A DNA stretch of 64,000 bases, taken from Gordonia oryzae. GTDB taxonomy: Bacteria > Actinomycetota > Actinomycetes > Mycobacteriales > Mycobacteriaceae. The position numbers and the translations under genes are program-made. The stretch lies in assembly GCF_003797185.1 (NCBI RefSeq), contig NZ_RKMH01000007.1:216596-280595 (forward strand), written 5' to 3'. The notes below the pieces were generated by a model. It saw nothing but the letters and a program-made list of their open reading frames with translations, was not told where the DNA came from and did not search any database. Shown one piece after another: positions 13,601-28,600 of the stretch (the stretch's first letter is position 1; each line of letters opens with the position of its first letter).

Positions 13601-16600
13601 TTCGAGTGCGGTGGTGGAATCGTCGTCCAGCCTGACCGAATGTGTGTGCGGCGCAGCCGCTGCGGTCGCCTCGATACCCGGGGCCACCAGGGTGGCGCCC
13701 TCCACCGGTGCCAGCACAGCACGCCAGGCCTCGAGGCCCTCCCCGACGTCGGCGCGCGCCACACGCATCAGGTGTGCCGCGAAATCGGTATCGCCGCTGC
13801 GTGTTCGACCGGTGTACGAGGTGCCGGTGGCGTACAGCGCGAGTAGGTCGGCCAGGACCAGTGGGCCCGACCAGCCATCGAGAAGTAGATGATGGTTGGT
13901 GATGATCACCTCGGCGCCGTCGCGGTGACGGACGACCGTGAAGCGCACCAGAGGCGGCGACGAGAGGTCGAACCGGGCGATGCGTTCGGCGTCCGCGAGC
14001 GCGCGCACCTCGGTGGCCACGCCGTCGGCGGAACCGTCGAGATCGACCACGTGCCAAGGAACCTCGACCGTCGCCGGGACGACCGCCACGACCGCACCGC
14101 TCGCCGTGCGGACATAACCGCTGCGCAATACGCGATGTTCGTCGAACAGGCGTTGCGCCGCCCGGCGGAGCCCCACGAGGTCGACCACGCCGAGCGACAC
14201 CACGGCCTGGGTGAGGTAGACATCGATGGTGTCGGCTCCGCTGCCGGCCCGCTCGGACTCGAAGTACAGCCCTCGTTGCAGCGGCGTCAGCGGCCACACG
14301 TCCGCACCGGGGTACCGATGTGCCAGGGCGTCGAGATCGTGCTGGGTGACCCCGGATCCGGGGACGTCCGACGGGCTGTGACCCAGATCGTCACCGCGGG
14401 TGACCGTCTCGACCAGCGCGGCGAGCTCGGAGCGCCACCGACCGGCGAGATCGTCGATGTCGGCGGCGTCGAACATACCCGCCGGGAAGGCGATGTCGGC
14501 GACCAGGTTCCGTCCCTGCGGCGTCGACTGGGTCCCCACGTTGACGGCAAGTGCGTTGAGCACCACCATCGCTCCCGACGCCGACGATCCCAGCCCGCGC
14601 ACGTCGGCGGTGGGCGCGAATGGTGCGGCCGTGCCGCCAGAGTCGTCGGCGCGGCCGCCGGCGCCGAAGTAGTTGAAGCCGATCGCCGGCAGCGGCCGAC
14701 GAGCGAGCTCGGTATCGGTTCGGGTGCCGTAGGGGCCATAACGCAACCACCCGAATCCGGCTCCCGAATCCGGTTGTCCGAGACGCTCTTCCTTCGCCGC
14801 CTTTACCGCGTGCACGACGTCGTCGGCGGGGTCGAGTGCCAGCGGGGAGATCGTGGTGAACCAGCCGACGGTCCGTGACAGGTCCGCTCGGCGTGGGTCG
14901 GCACCGGAGGCCGCCAGTTCTTCCTGACGTCCGTGGCCCTCGACGAGAACGGTGACCGGCTGCTTGTCGAGGATCCCACGTGCTACCTGCCATGAGCGCA
15001 CCGCACGTGCGAGCGCACCGAGCAGGACGTCGTTGACGTTGCCCCGCAACGCCGCCGGGACCTCGGTCACGAGCGGCTCGGTGAGCGAGGCGTCGAGGGC
15101 CAGGGTGACCGATACGGTGGTACCAGCCCGATCACGCGAACGGTCGATGCTCGCGCCGAGCGACGTGGTCGCCCGTCCGAGCCGCTGCAGCCAATGGTCG
15201 AGTTCGTCGGCGCGGTCGGCCGATGACTGCGCCAGACGGTGGTACCACCCGCGTTCGGAGGTGGCCTCGGCGCGCAGTTCGACGGGCCGCCGGCCGGTGC
15301 GTTGAGACCATGCGGTGACCAGATCCTCGATCAGGATCGGCCACGAGACGGCGTCGACCGAAAGGTGGTGCAGCACCAGCACGATGCGGGCATTGCCGTC
15401 ACGATCGTGGACCAGTCGGGCGGCCAGCGTGACACCGGCACCTGGGTCCAGGGACGCCGAGGCACTCGCGTGCGCCTCGCGGAGCGCGGTCGCGTACTCG
15501 TCGCTGCCGACGGCCCAGGGTACCGAGGTCTCGGTGACTGTCGTGCGCAGGTCCACCTCGACCCCGACCGTCATCCGCGCACCGCCGTCGGCGACGTCGA
15601 GGCGCGTCGCCAGCGCCGGGTGGACGGCCACGAGTTCGGCGAGGAGTTCAGCCAGGTCGTCGACGGTCAGACCGGCAGGCGCGGCGAGCACCATCGCCTG
15701 CGAGAAGTCGGCGAAATCGTCAGGAGTGTCGGACAGTTCGAGCATCCATGACACGACCGGCGGGATCGGCACCTCACCGCGATTGCCACCGGCGGGGTCG
15801 GTGAGGTCGGGCAGGGCGGTGCGCTGCGCCGTCAGGGCCCGGGCCATCTCGCGCACGGTTCGATGCTCGAAGATATCGCGTGGGCTCAACCTGAGCCCAC
15901 CGGCGCGTGCCGCCGAGGCCAGCTGGATCGACATGATCGAGTCACCGCCGAGGGCGAAGAACGACTCGGTCACGCTGATTCGCTCAACACCGAGCAGTGC
16001 CCCGATGACAGCGGCGAGTTGCTCCTCGACCGGCCCTTCGGGCGCGACGTACTCGTTCTCGGTGCCACCGAAGTCCGGCGTCGGCAGGGCCCGACGGTCG
16101 AGCTTGCCCGCGCTGTTGAGAGCGAGCTCGTCGACGGTCATCCAGACCGTGGGCCGCATGTATTCCGGTAGCGCCGCAGCGATGCCCGCACGCACGTCGC
16201 CGATGTCGACCGATGCCGGCGACAGATAGGCCACCAGGTGCTGCGCACCGGTCGGCGCGACGGCGACCGTGGCCGCGGCATGCACGACACCGGGAGCCGA
16301 CACGAGCACCGACTCGATCTCGCCGAGCTCGATGCGTTGGCCGCGCAACTTGACCTGAAAGTCGGTGCGGCCGAGATACTCGATCGCACCGGAGGCGTTG
16401 CGGCGCACGAGATCACCCGTACGATACAGCCGTGCGCCCGCGGCGCCGTAGGGGTCGGCGACAAAGCGTTCGGCGGTGAGCACCGCGGCACGTGCGTAGC
16501 CGTCGGCGATCTGCACGCCACCGAGATACAGTTCGCCCGGGACGCCCGCCGGTACCGGGCGCAGACGTCCGTCGAGCACGAGGGCGGTGGTGTTCGGCAC

Positions 16601-19600
16601 AGGTGTGCCAATGGTGATGACATCGGGCGCGGCGGTGACGTCGGCCCCGGTCACCTCGACCGCGGCTTCGGTCGGGCCGAACAGATTGTGGATCTCCACC
16701 CACGGCATGGCCCGGTGCAGCCGGGCCACGGTCGCGGCGGGCAGCGCCTCACCAGAGGCGAACACCCACCGCAGGCTGGTCAGCCGGGCCAGTTGCGATT
16801 CGTCGACGACGTCGAGGAATACCGACAGCATCGACGGCACGAAGTGCACGGAAGTCACCGCGGCCGACTCGATCAGATCCGCGATGTATATGGGGTCGGC
16901 GTGTCCGCCCGGCTCGGCGAGGACCACCGTCGCCCCGGACATCAACGGCGCGAACAGTTCGGGCACCGAGACGTCGAAGGTGTAGGGCGTCTTCTGGAGG
17001 ATTCGATCGCCGGCCGACCATGCGAAGTGGTCGAGTCCCCAGCGCAGCCGGTTGTACACCGCACGGTGCGAGACGGTCACACCCTTGGGACGCCCGGTCG
17101 ATCCGGAGGTGAACAGGGTGTAGAGAGCGTCGTCGGTGCGCAGGGGTCGCAGTCGCTCGGCGTCGGTGATCGCAGTGAAGGTCGCGTCCGGATCGAGCAT
17201 GGTGGCGGTATCGACGACAATCGTCGATACCTCGTCGCCGAGCGCAACCACCGCGGGCGGAACCTGCGCTCCGACGAGAATCAGTGCCACACGAGCCGTA
17301 TCGACCATGCGGGCGACGCGCTCGGCAGGGGCCGCGGTGTCGATCGGCACGTACTGTGCGCCTGCGGCGACGACCGCGTGGATGGCCACGAGCATCTCGA
17401 CCGACCGGTCGGTCGCGATGCCCACGGCCACACCCTGTCCGACGCCCCTGGCGATAAGCCGGCGAGCCAACTCGCTGACCCGAATACCGAACTCGCCGTA
17501 GGTAATCGACCGATCCCCCATCTGTACCGCGACGATGGTGGGGGTGGCGATGATCTGGGCGACGATCGCATCGGCGACGGTCCGGGCCTCGTACGCCACA
17601 ACCGGGCCCGCCGAGAGTGCCAGCGCGTGGGCGACCTCATCGCCGCCAATCCAGTCCGCATCCGCGATGGGCAGCGACGGATCAGCGGTCAGGGCGTCGA
17701 GGAGGCGGACGAACCGCTCGGCGAAGCGGACCATCGTGGCCTCGTCGAACAGATCGGTGGCATAGATCAGCGTACCCGCCCAGGCACGGCCGGGCTGATC
17801 GGTGGACAACCCGACGGTGAGGTCCAGCTTGGCCGGAACCACTTCGGGAACAACAGATTCCACCAGGAGGTCGCCGGTCCCGGCGACCGATGCCGCGGCG
17901 AGTTCGGGGACCGCTCCCCCATCGAGGGTCACCATCACCTGGGCCAGCGGCGCGAACGCTTCCGACCGGGTCGGCGCGAGCTCTTCGACGACGGCCTCGA
18001 AGGGCACGTCAGCGTGGGCGAAGGCGTCGAGGTCGGTACTGCGCACCTGCTCGAGGAGATCGGCCAAAGCGGTGTGCACGTCGACCCGCGTGCGCAGGAT
18101 CAGGGTGTTGACGAACATCCCGACGAGATCGTCGAGCAGACGGTCACCGCGACCGGCGATGGGGGTGGCCACCGCGATGTCGTCGGTCGCGGTCAGTCGC
18201 GCCATGAGTGCGGCGAGCGTGGCGTGCACCACCATGAATGCGGTGGCGTTGTGACGCTGCGCGACTGCGGCGATCCGTTCGGCCACCGGCGCCGGGACCT
18301 CGAAGCCCAGGCGTGCGCCACGCCGGCTCGCGATCGCCGGACGCGCACGATCGGCGGGCAGGTCGAGTACCTCGGGTAGGCCTGCGAGGTGCTCGGACCA
18401 GTAGGCCAGTTGGCGTCCGAGTACCGAACTGGGGTCGTCGACCGCGCCCAGTGCGTCGCGTTGCCAGAGGGCGACATCGGCAAACTGCACCGGCAGCGTG
18501 GGACGTCGTGCCCCGACGGCGGAGCCGTCACGATCATGCTCAGCGGCGGAGCCGTCACGATCATGCTCAGCGGCCGAGCCGTCCCTGTTGATCGCGTAGG
18601 CCGTGATCAGGTCACCAAGCAAGGGCGACAACGATTCTCCGTCGGCCGCGATGTGGTGGAGAACCAGTGCCATGACGTGTTCGTCGGGGCCGGTGGCGGC
18701 GATCCGTACCCGGATCGGCCACTGCCGGGTCACGTCGAACCCGGACCGCACCGCGTCCTCGAGGTGCGCGGCCGCGCCGACCACGGCGAAGTCGAGAGTG
18801 TGTGCCACCGACTCCGCCGGATGGATGATCTGCTCCGGCGCACCCCCGGAAACGGAGTCGAAGGTGGTGCGCAGAATCTCGTGGCGGATCACGACATCGA
18901 CGACGGCTGCGCGCAGCGCCGTGACGTCGAGCGGACCGGACAGGCGCAGGACGACCGGGATGTTGTAGGCGGGTGAGGTGACGTCGTACTGGTTGATGAA
19001 CCAGATGCGTTGCTGCGCGAACGACAGCGGAATCGTTGCCGGGCGGGGTGTCACCGGGCGGAGCGTCGACAGTCCGGCCGGCCGATCACTGAGAGCCGCA
19101 ACGAGATCACCGAGGACCGGGGTGTCGAAGACGTCGCGGACCGACACCTCGACCCCCAGTGCCTCACCGAGGCGCGCCGCCACCCGCATTGCTGCCAGCG
19201 AGTTGCCGCCGACGTCGAAGAAGGAGTCGGCCAGGCCGACGCGCTCGACGCCGAGGACATCGGCGAATACCTGCGCCGCGACCATCTCGCGGTCAGAGGT
19301 GGGTGCGACGTACTCGGCGGTCTGCGCCTGTGGCTGCGGCAGCGCGCGACGATCGACCTTGCCCGCACTCCCGAGCGGCATCTGTTCGAGCACCATCCAG
19401 GTGGTGGGCCGCATGTACTCGGGCAGGGCGGCACCTACCGCGGACTGCGCTGCGGCGAGATCGGCGTTCCCGGGTGCAAGATAGGCGACGAGTTGTTCAC
19501 CGGCGGCGGTGTGCGCCACCGTGACTGCGGCATGGACAATGCCCGGTACGCCGGCGAGGACAGCCTCGATCTCGCCGAGTTCGAGGCGCTGGCCGCGCAG

Positions 19601-22600
19601 TTTGACCTGGAAGTCGGTGCGGCCCAGGTATTCGAGTTCGCCATCGGCGTTCCATCTCACCCGGTCACCGGTGCGATAAAGCCGCGAGCCTGCCGCTCCG
19701 AACGGGTCGGCGATGAATCGTTCCGCGCTCAGGTCCGCCCGTCCTGCGTAACCCCTGGCGACTTGTACGCCACCGAGATAGAGCTCTCCGACAACGTTGT
19801 ATGGGACCGGACACATGCGGTCGTCGAGCACATGTGTGGTGGTGTTGGCGACCGCACGGCCGATGGGGATCACAGTGTCGGACAAACGAACCCGATGCTC
19901 GGTGACGTCGACGGCGGCCTCGGTCGGCCCGTAGAGATTGTGGAGTTCGACGTGGCCGAGAAGCCTGAGCAGATCGTGTGCGGGCGCCACGGGAAGCGCT
20001 TCGCCCGAGGTAAACACCAGCCGCAGCGACGTCAAGTACCCGATGCTGCTCCCCAGGGAATCGAGGAAGGCGGCCAGCATCGACGGCACGAAGTGCATCA
20101 CCGACACCGAGTGCTCGGTGATCAGCGAATGCAGGTGTTCGGCGTCGCCGTGCCGCCCGGGCTCGGCGAGCACCAACGATGCCCCGTGAATCAACGGCCA
20201 CACGAGCTCCCACACCGACACGTCGAAGGTGTACGGGGTCTTCTGCAACACAACATCGTCCGACGTCAGTCGATAGTGTTCCTGCATCCATGCGATTCGG
20301 TTCTCGATCGCATCATGCGACACCGTGACCCCCTTGGGAGTGCCGGTGGAGCCGGAGGTGAACAGGGTGTAAGCCGCGTTGGCACCCCGCAGTGCTCCCC
20401 GCCGTTCGCTATCGGTGACAGCAGAATAATCAGCGCCGAAGGCGGTGTCGGCGTCCACGACGACCATGGTGAGTCCGAGACCGGTGCCCGCCTGCGCCAC
20501 GGTGGTCGCCCCCGAATCGGAGATGATCGCAACCGTGATGTGAGCCGTCTCCACCATCGCCGCCACACGCGCGAGAGGCGTCTCCACGTCGACGGGTACG
20601 TAGTGCGCACCGGCCGCGAGTACGGCATGGATCGCGATCATCATCTCCATCGAGCGCGGAACACTCACCGCCACAGCGGTATCCGGTCCGACGCCGAGGT
20701 CGATGAGACCCAGCGCGAGTTCGCGAACCCGGGCCCCGAACTCGCCGTAGGTCATCCGACGACGTCCGAAGACCAGCGCCACGGCATCAGGAGTTCGGGC
20801 CACCGCGTGGCCCACCTGCGCCACGATCGACGTGGCCGACGGTTCGATCTGCTCACCGTCCGACCAATCCGCGACCCGAGCTGCGCGCGCCGGCCCCATT
20901 AGTGATACACGACCGACCGGATTGTCCGGTGCCGCGGTCAGCTCTGTGAGCACTCGAACGAACATGTCGGCGACCGCGTCAATGGTGGATTCGTTGAACA
21001 GGTCGGTGGCGTAGAGCAGGGAGCCCGTCCATGCACGTCCCGCACCGACGGCCTGCACGGAGACGGTGAGGTCGACCTGCGCGGGCACTGAAGGCGAGGC
21101 CATCGGCGCGACCATCAGACCGGCCACCTGGGCTCGGGTCAATGCATCACCGGCAGTGCCCGCGACAGTGGTCTGGTCAAAGGTGAGCATCACCTGTGCG
21201 AGCGGGGCGAACGCCGCGGAGCGGATCGGGTCGAGTACCTCGACGAGCGTTTCGAACGGCAGGTCGCTGTGTGCGAATGCGTCCAGGTCGGTTGTCCGAA
21301 CATCATCGAGAAGGCGCCGAAAGTCCCCAAAGCCGTCGATATGGGTCCGCAACACCAGCGTATTGACGAACATGCCGACCAGGCGATCGAGGTCGCGGCT
21401 ACCCCGTCCGGCGACCGGAGTGGCGATAACGATGTCGGTGGTGGCCGCAAGGCGCGACAAGAGCACCGCGAGCGCTGCGTGCACGATCATGAACGGAGTG
21501 GCACTCGACGAGGTGGCGAGTGTGGCGATCTCGGCCGTAACCGTCGCCGGGATCTCGAAATCGACACGGGAGCCCAGGTGGGAGGCGACAGCCGGTCGCG
21601 GCCGGTCGAGGGGAAGTTCGAGAACCGGCGCGAGGCCGCTCAGTTGCGTGGTCCAGTAGTCGAGCTGGCTACCCATGATCGAGTCCGCGTCGGTCGTGGC
21701 GCCGAGAACACGATGCTGCCAGAGTGCCACGTCGGCGAATTGAACCGGTAGCGGCTCGAAGCCCGGAACCGTCCCGTTCATCCGCGCCGTATACGCGGCA
21801 AGCAGATCAGCCACCAAGGGCGCCAGCGACTCTCCGTCAGCGGCCACGTGATGCAGAACCAACGCCACAATCGCGCTGGCGCCGTCCGCGTCGCGGCCGA
21901 GCACATCACCCGGCGGTTCGTGGAAGACCCTGCCTCGGATCGGCCATACCCGGGTGAGGTCGAATCCTGCTGTCGCAGCGGCTTCGAGACCGTCGTAGGT
22001 TTGCACGACGGCCCAATCGAGCGTGTCGTCGATGGCCTCCACCGGATGGATGAGTTGATACGGAGTTCCCCCCTCATCCGGGAAAGTCGTGCGCAGTATC
22101 TCGTGCCGTGCAACCACATCTCCGACTGCAGCGCGCAATACGTCATGATCGAGTGGCCCGGTCACCCGTAGAAACAGCGGGATGTTGTACGTGGCCGCAT
22201 CGGGTTCAAATCGGTTGATGAACCAGATCCGTCGCTGGGCAAAAGACAACGGGATCCGTTGCGGCCTGGGCGACACCGCGGTCACCGGCGGCAACGCCGC
22301 CGCATGCCCCCGCGTACGCGCGAGAAGCTCACGCACCGAAGGGGCATCGAAGACGTCACGCACCGACACCGACACACCCAACGCACCTGACACCCGCGCC
22401 GCCAACCGCGTCGCCGACAACGAATTACCACCCACATCAAAGAAGCTCGCCGTCACCCCCACCTCATCGACGCCAAGGACCTCAGCGAACACCGCAGCCA
22501 CCCGAGCCTCATCCACCGTCGCCGGCGCCACCACCTCACCGACCGACACCCCGGCATCCGGCAACGGCAACGCCCCACGATCCAACTTGCCGTTCGCCGT

Positions 22601-25600
22601 CAACGGCAACCCCGCTACCTCAACCACCAAGTCCGGCACCATATAACCCGGCACCACCCGCGCCACCCCGGCACGCACCTGCGACGCCTCGACCACCGAA
22701 CCCGGCTCACCCACCACATACCCGACGAGCTGCTCACCACGACCCGGCAACTCCACCACCCGAGCCGCCGCAGCACCCACACCCGGCACCGACAACAACG
22801 CCGACTCGATCTCGCCGAACTCGATCCGATAGCCACGCAACTGCACCTGTGCGTCACCACGGCCCACGTACTCGATATCCCCGGCGGTCCGTCGCGCCAG
22901 ATCACCCGTGCGGTACATCCGCGCACCCGCCGGACCGAACGGCGAGGCCACGAATCGCGTCGAGGTCAATCCCGAGCGCCGCAGATAGCCCTGCGCCAGC
23001 TGACCACCCACCACATACATCTCGCCCACCACGCCCTCGGGCACCGGACGCAACCGCTCATCGAGAACATGAATACCCAACGACGCCAACGGGCGACCGA
23101 TGAACGACGCATCGCCCGCCGACACCACCGCACGATCCAACGGCCGGAAACTCACATGCACCGTCGTCTCGGTGATGCCGTACATGTTCACCAGCCGCGC
23201 ACCATCGCCAGGATTATCATCAAACCACCGACGCACCTGCTCGAAACTCAACGCCTCACCGCCGAACACGATGTAGCGCAACGCCGACGAGAACTCCGGC
23301 ACCCGTCGGCGGGCCTGCGCCACTTGATAAAACGCCGACGGCGTCAAACTCAACACCGTGACCCGCTCCGCGGCAAGCAACCGTAGGAACTCCTCAGGAA
23401 CCCGCGCCACCTCACGATCCACCACCACCAGACGGCCACCAGTCAGCAGCGGCCCCCACAACTCCCACACCGAAAAATCAAACGCATACGAATGGAACAT
23501 CGTCCACACATCATCAGCCCGGAACTCGAAATCACCCGCAGCCGAATCCATCAACGTCACCACATCACGATGAGTGACCTCCACCCCCTTCGGCCGACCC
23601 GTCGACCCCGACGTATAAATCACATACGCACGCGAATCCGGATGCACCACAACATCATCAACACCACCCGCACCCGACGCGGCCAGCGACTCCACCGTCA
23701 CCACATCCACGCCGGCACCCAGCTCGGCCCACAACCGAAGTCCCGACGACACCTCATCGGTCACCACCACCCGCGGCGCGGCATCTGCGACGATGAACCG
23801 CAACCGATCCACCGGATTACTCACGTCCAATGGCAGATACCCTGCACCCACGCGCAACACACCCACGATCGCGGCCACCAGGTCCACCGACCGCGACGGT
23901 GCCACCGCAACCAGATCACCCTCGCGCACACCACGGGCCCGCAACCCCGCGGCCACCGCCCCCGAGCGTTCGCCAAGCTCTGCGTACGACAACGACACCG
24001 ACCCAGCCGTCACCGACCCACGCTCACCGAAACGCCGCACCGAACCCGCGAACAACTCCACCAACGAACGCCCCGAGTTCGCGGTCACCGTCGCCGGTGC
24101 CACCAGCGACCGACGGTAGCTGTCCTCGTCCACCAACGGCACCGATGACACCGGAGCACCCGGATCCGCCACCAACGCGCGCAACACCCGAACAAGAATG
24201 TCGGCGAACACATTTACCTGGCCCGCGTCGAATGCGGCAGGAAGATACTTGAGTTTGAGCTCTATCTGATCGCCGATGACACCACTGACGAGGTTGAGCG
24301 GGTACTGGGTGGCATCGGAGGCGCTCAGATCCTTGATCCCAATTCCACCGACAGCACTTGCGCCGGTGAGTGATTCGGCATTCACCGGATAGGACTCGTG
24401 CACGGTGAGGGTATCGAAGAGCGGCCCCTTGCCGACCAGCGCGGCCAGGTCTGGCAGACCGATGTGCTGGTGGTCGAGGACCGCGATCTTGCTCGACGCG
24501 ATCGTGTCGAGAATATCCGCCATGGCGGCGCCGGGATCAACGTCGACCACAGCGGGCAGGGTGTTGATGAACAAGCCGACCATGGTCTCGACGCCGTCGA
24601 GATCGGCGGGGCGGCCCGACACGGTCTCACCGAACGTCACCACCTGATCTCCGGTGATGCGCGAGAGCAACGACGCCCACGCGAACTGCATCACCGTCGA
24701 GACGGTGACACCCCGCGTCCGGGTGAGTTCTTCTATGCCCGTGGTCAATTCCGCGTCGAGAAGAACACTGTGGTCACGCGGGCGCAGGTCGGTGGTGGCC
24801 TCGAGCCGTGGCGCGAGCAGGGTCGGTTCGACGACGGCATCGAGGACCGATCGCCAGGCGCGCAAACCTGCATCGGTATCGACGTTCGCGATGTGGCGCA
24901 GATAATCCGCATAATCCCCGGCGCCGGTCGACCTGGACGCCGTGTAGGCGTGGCCGGTGGCGTAGAACGCGAAGAGATCAGCGAGGATGAGCGGCGATGA
25001 CCAACCGTCGATGAGGATGTGGTGGCTGGTCACGATGAGGACGGACTCCGTGCCGTTGCGCACGAAGACGAATCGCATCAACGGTGCCGATTCAAGATCG
25101 AATGGGCGGGAACGTTCGGACTCGGCGAGCGTCTCGATGGCCTCGGCATCGGCCGATTCGACGAGTTGCCACGGTACCTTGACCGTCTCGCGGACGACGG
25201 CAACGACCTCACCGCTGCCCACACGTATGTAGGACGAGCGCAGCACCCGGTGCTCGTCGAACAGGGCTTGCACCGAGCTGCGCAGGCGTTCGGCGTCGAT
25301 TTCGCCGTCGAGTGCGACCACGGCCTGGGCAACGTAGACATCGACGGCGCCGTGCGCGTGCCCCGCAGCAGCAAGTTCGGACTGGAAGTGCAGACCGCGT
25401 TGCAGCGGCGACAACGGCCAGATCTCGGCGCGGGGGAATCGTCGTGCGAGGTCGTCGAGATCATCCTGGGTGACCTGCGCGCCAACGACATCCGAGGGCG
25501 ATCGCCCCGGATCGCCGACCGCTGCGACGTACTCGACGATCGCAGCGAGCTCGACTTCCCAGCGGCGGGCGAGATCGGCGACGTCGCCACCATTCATCGC

Positions 25601-28600
25601 CCCCGCCGGGAATCCGAATCCGGCCTGTAATGCTCGGCCCTCGGTCGTGACGATGGTTCCGGCGGTGATGGTGATCAGAGCAGTGACCGTCATCGCACCG
25701 CGGACCGTGCCAGGTAGACGAAGAGCATTCGGATCGGGTAGCAAAGGCCCAGCGACGCCTTCGGTCACCACGCCACCACTGACATTGCCGAGATAATTGA
25801 AGGCGATGGTCGGCAATGGCGCCGACGACAGTGCGCCGCCACGATCGAACCGCAGCAGCCCGAAGCCCACTCCGTGATCTGGCTGTCCGAGCCGCTCTTC
25901 CTTGGCCGCCTTGACGGTGCGCGCGGCCCCGCCGACGGGATCGACCGCGATAGGGGCGACGGTGGTGAACCATCCCACCGTGCGCGACAGGTCGACCGCA
26001 CGGGGACTCTCGTCGGCCAGTAGCACTTCCTCGTAGCGGCCGTGCCCCTCGACGAGCATCGTGATCGGCGCCTCGTCGGCGATCCCCCGATCACGCTGCC
26101 ACGAGCGGACCGCTCGCGCCAGCGCGGCGACGAGCGCGTCATTGACGTTGCCGCGGAAAGCTTCCGGTATCGAGGTGAGCAGCGGCTCGGCGAGATGCGG
26201 CTCGATGGTGTGCACGATCTCGGAGACGGTGGACATGCGATCACGAGTGCGATCGATCGCGACGCCGAGATCGGTGGCCCGGCTACGCGCGGCCCAATAG
26301 CCGAGTTCCTGCCGGCGCGAATCGCGTTGGGAAGCGACGGCACCGATGAAGGCGCGCGCCGAGGTGGACTCGGGTCGCAGCGCGTATGCAAGTCCCCCGA
26401 GATGTTGCCCCCACGCGGTCACCAGGTCCTCGATGATCGCGCGCCAGGACACCGCGTCGACACCGAGGTGGTGGATGACGACGACGACACGCCGCTGCTC
26501 ACCGGTTCCGACGAGGACAGCCGATACCAGTTGTCCGAGTGCTGGATCGAGTCTCGCCGACGCCGCACCGAACGCGGCGACGATTGCTGCCGAAGCACCG
26601 CCGTCGGGGATGTCGGAGTGTTCGGTGACCGCGGTGTTCGCGTCGAACCGACCTGCCCCCGACTGCAGATGCCACCGCCCGTCGAGTTCGGTCAACGTGG
26701 CCGTGAGCATCGGATGGTTGTCGACGACCACCTCGAGCAGCGCACGAAGTACCGGAAGCGTGAGCTCGTCGGGGGCGTGCAGCACCATCGACTGGGAGAA
26801 GTCGGCGAAGTCGGCGGCGGAGTCGGCGTGCTCGAGCAGCCACGAGACGACCGGTGGCATCGACATCGGCCCCGTGGCGCCGCCACTGGGCTCCTCGAGT
26901 ACCGCAACGGCCGCGCCTCTCCGCTCGACGGCGCGGGCAATGGCGCGAATGGTCTTGTGCTCGAATATATCTCGAGGAGAAATTTCAATCCCGACCGCGC
27001 GCGCCGCCGACGCCAGCTGGATCGACATGATCGAGTCACCGCCGATGGCGAAGAACGACTCGGTGACGCCGACACGCTCGACTCCGAGGAGACCGGCGAC
27101 GATGCCTGCGAGGTGGTGTTCGACGAGGTTCTCCGGTGCAATGTGCTCGACATCGACGACGAGGACCGGCTCAGGTAGCGCGCGGCGGTCGAGCTTGCCC
27201 ACCGGGGTGAGCGGAAGGGCGTCCAGAACGACAATGGTCGCCGGCACCATGTACAACGGAAGCTGCTGTGCCACATGATCACTCAAGACCTGTAGCTCGA
27301 CGGGTTCGCTGGCCACGACGTATCCGGCCAGCGATGCGACCACCGATTCGCCACTGCCTGCAATTGCGCCGTCGGGTCGGACTCCGACCACAATGGCAGT
27401 GTCGACGGCCGGATGGGCCGACAGCACCGACTCGATCTCGCCCAGCTCGATCCGCAGACCGCGCAACTTGACCTGATCGTCGCTGCGACCTCCGTAGGCA
27501 AGAGACAGACCATTGTCGGTGGCCACCCACCGGACGACGTCGCCGGTGCGGTACATCCTCTCTCCTCGATCGGAGAATGGTTGCGCAACAAATCTTTGCG
27601 CGGTCAGTCCGGGCCGATCGAGATATCCTCGGGACAGACCGGACCCGACGATGTACAACTCGCCGAGCACACCGATCGGCACCGGGCGCAGACGACCGTC
27701 GAGCACCAGTAGACCGACGCCGTCGATCGGGGGGCCGGTCAGCACGGGGCTCTCTGCCGACATCGGCGGTCCGATCGTGACGCCGATGGTGGTCTCGGTC
27801 GGACCGTAGAGGTTCTGGAAACGAACCCACGTACTCCAGTGATCGCGCAGCGACTCCGGGACCGCCTCGCCACCGGCGAAGACGGTGTGTAGGGACGGGA
27901 GTTCGGCGGGATCCAGTGAGGCGAGCACGGTGGGGGTCAAGAAGGTGTGGGTCAGCCGCTCGGACCGGATGAACTCCTGCAGCGGCGCACCGGCCACCGC
28001 GTCCGCCGGGCGATAGACGAGTGTGGCCCCTGCGGTGAAGGCCAGGAGATACTCCAGCACCGACGCGTCGAAGCTCGGCGACGCAAAACCCAGGACCCGG
28101 GCGTCCTCGGAGATGTCACCACGTCGAGCCTCCTGCACGCCGAAGTTGTGTAACCCGCGGTGGGTCACACTGACCCCCTTGGGGCGGCCCGTGGAACCGG
28201 AGGTGTAAATGACGTAAGCGGTGCTGTCGATGCGCGCCCGGCCGTGCAGCTCATCTGGACGGACAGGTTCGGCGGAGTGCTCGGCCGTGGCGTTGGCGAA
28301 CTCCGCGGTATCGACCGACAACCACCTGATCGGCTTCTGGCCCGAAACGACCGGCAGGTCGTCTGCCTGTCCACACAACCCGAGCTCGGCACCGGAGTCC
28401 TCGATCATCGTGCGGACGCGTTGCGGAGGGTAGTCAGGATCTATCGGAACATAGGCTCCGCCGGTCTTCGCGACCGCCCAGATGGCGACCATCAACTCAA
28501 CCGACCGCGGCAATGCCAGGGCTACAAGAACTTCCGGCCCGACACCGCACTCGAGGAGATACCTCGCCAGTCGATTCGACGCGACGTCGAGTTCGGCATA

